This document shows, one piece after another, positions 6,116 to 6,311 of a stretch of DNA of 6,311 nucleotides. The notes beneath the pieces were generated by a model. The model was not told the origin of the DNA, did no database searches, and was given only the letters and a program-made list of their open reading frames with translations. Position 1 is the first letter of the stretch. The number at the start of each line of letters is the position of its first letter. The position numbers were made by a program, and so were the translations under genes. The stretch spans positions 1-6,311 of the forward strand of contig DIUK01000082.1 of the NCBI GenBank assembly GCA_002422995.1. The letters are read 5' to 3'. Origin of the DNA: Rhodocyclaceae bacterium UBA6160 (GTDB taxonomy: Bacteria > Pseudomonadota > Gammaproteobacteria > Burkholderiales > Rhodocyclaceae).

Positions 6116-6311
6116 ATGTGCGGACTCACCGGTTTTTTCTCGCCCGCTAAGCTGACGGCAGACGCTGCTGAAATCGCCCGCCAGATGAGCGCGGCGATTA
6201 TTCACCGTGGCCCGGACGATGCCGGGGTATGGGTGGATGCGGTCGCCGGCATTGCGCTGGCACACCGGCGTTTGTCCATTCTCGATCTTTCCCCCGCCGG
6301 GCATCAGCCGA
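6116..6311 (+). CDS. asnB: AsnB-type asparagine synthetase / glutamine amidotransferase (partial, N-terminus)
   Basis: An ATG at 6116 opens a frame that runs off the window after 65 codons. The protein starts MCGLTGFFSP, where Cys2 would be the nucleophile of a class II glutamine amidotransferase after Met removal. HRGPDDAGVW (30-39) and LAHRRLSILDLSPAGHQP (48-65) are the standard conserved blocks of the glutaminase domain of AsnB-type enzymes. The synthetase (ATP-pyrophosphatase) domain lies beyond the window. Family members make asparagine from aspartate and glutamine, but those in polysaccharide clusters are often thought to amidate uronic acids or related sugars, and that is the likelier role here (inference). 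It starts 13 bases after the toxin stop with only a weak Shine-Dalgarno, so it may be read through from the toxin-antitoxin pair or the glycan operon. Confidence 0.92.
   Translation, partial: MCGLTGFFSPAKLTADAAEIARQMSAAIIHRGPDDAGVWVDAVAGIALAHRRLSILDLSPAGHQP

Overview
The window is part of a cell-surface polysaccharide gene cluster (O-antigen, capsule or exopolysaccharide) from what is most likely a Gram-negative proteobacterium. Betaproteobacteria are a reasonable guess from the roughly 50-60% GC of most genes, the gene types and the style of the intergenic repeat. No gene fixes the genus, so this is inference.

Layout. At the extreme left a minus-strand gene begins at base 63 and runs out of the window. 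Next to it lies a compact 120-bp element (73-192) with terminal inverted repeats and an internal imperfect hairpin, best read as a MITE-like non-autonomous insertion. From 282 to 5384 five plus-strand genes are packed like an operon. They are a MurJ/Wzx-like membrane flippase (282-1535), two SAM-dependent methyltransferases (1559-2275 and 2272-3222) and two family-4-type glycosyltransferases (3219-4235 and 4239-5384). The junctions at 2272 and 3219 are 4-base ATGA stop/start overlaps, and the one at 4236 leaves only 3 bases. A 94-bp gap with an inverted repeat and a strong ribosome binding site then leads into a type II toxin-antitoxin pair, a Phd/YefM-like antitoxin (5479-5715) and a PIN-domain VapC-like toxin (5716-6102). 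The window ends inside an AsnB-type glutamine amidotransferase gene (6116 onward).

How the genes fit together. The glycosyltransferases would add sugars to a lipid-linked oligosaccharide at the inner face of the cytoplasmic membrane. The methyltransferases would decorate sugars or cap the chain. The flippase would move the lipid-linked unit to the periplasm. The AsnB-like enzyme may amidate a uronic acid in the same glycan. No polymerase, ligase or chain-length regulator is visible here. The toxin-antitoxin pair looks like a stabilising or passenger module inside the cluster.

The first methyltransferase gene is much more AT-rich (hand counts of 30-35% GC per 60-base row) than the gene it overlaps by four bases (about 62%), so the cluster looks mosaic. 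I found no evidence for a wholly new system. The points most worth a second look are the MITE-like element, the flippase lacking the MurJ arginines, the AT-rich methyltransferase and the placement of the toxin-antitoxin module.
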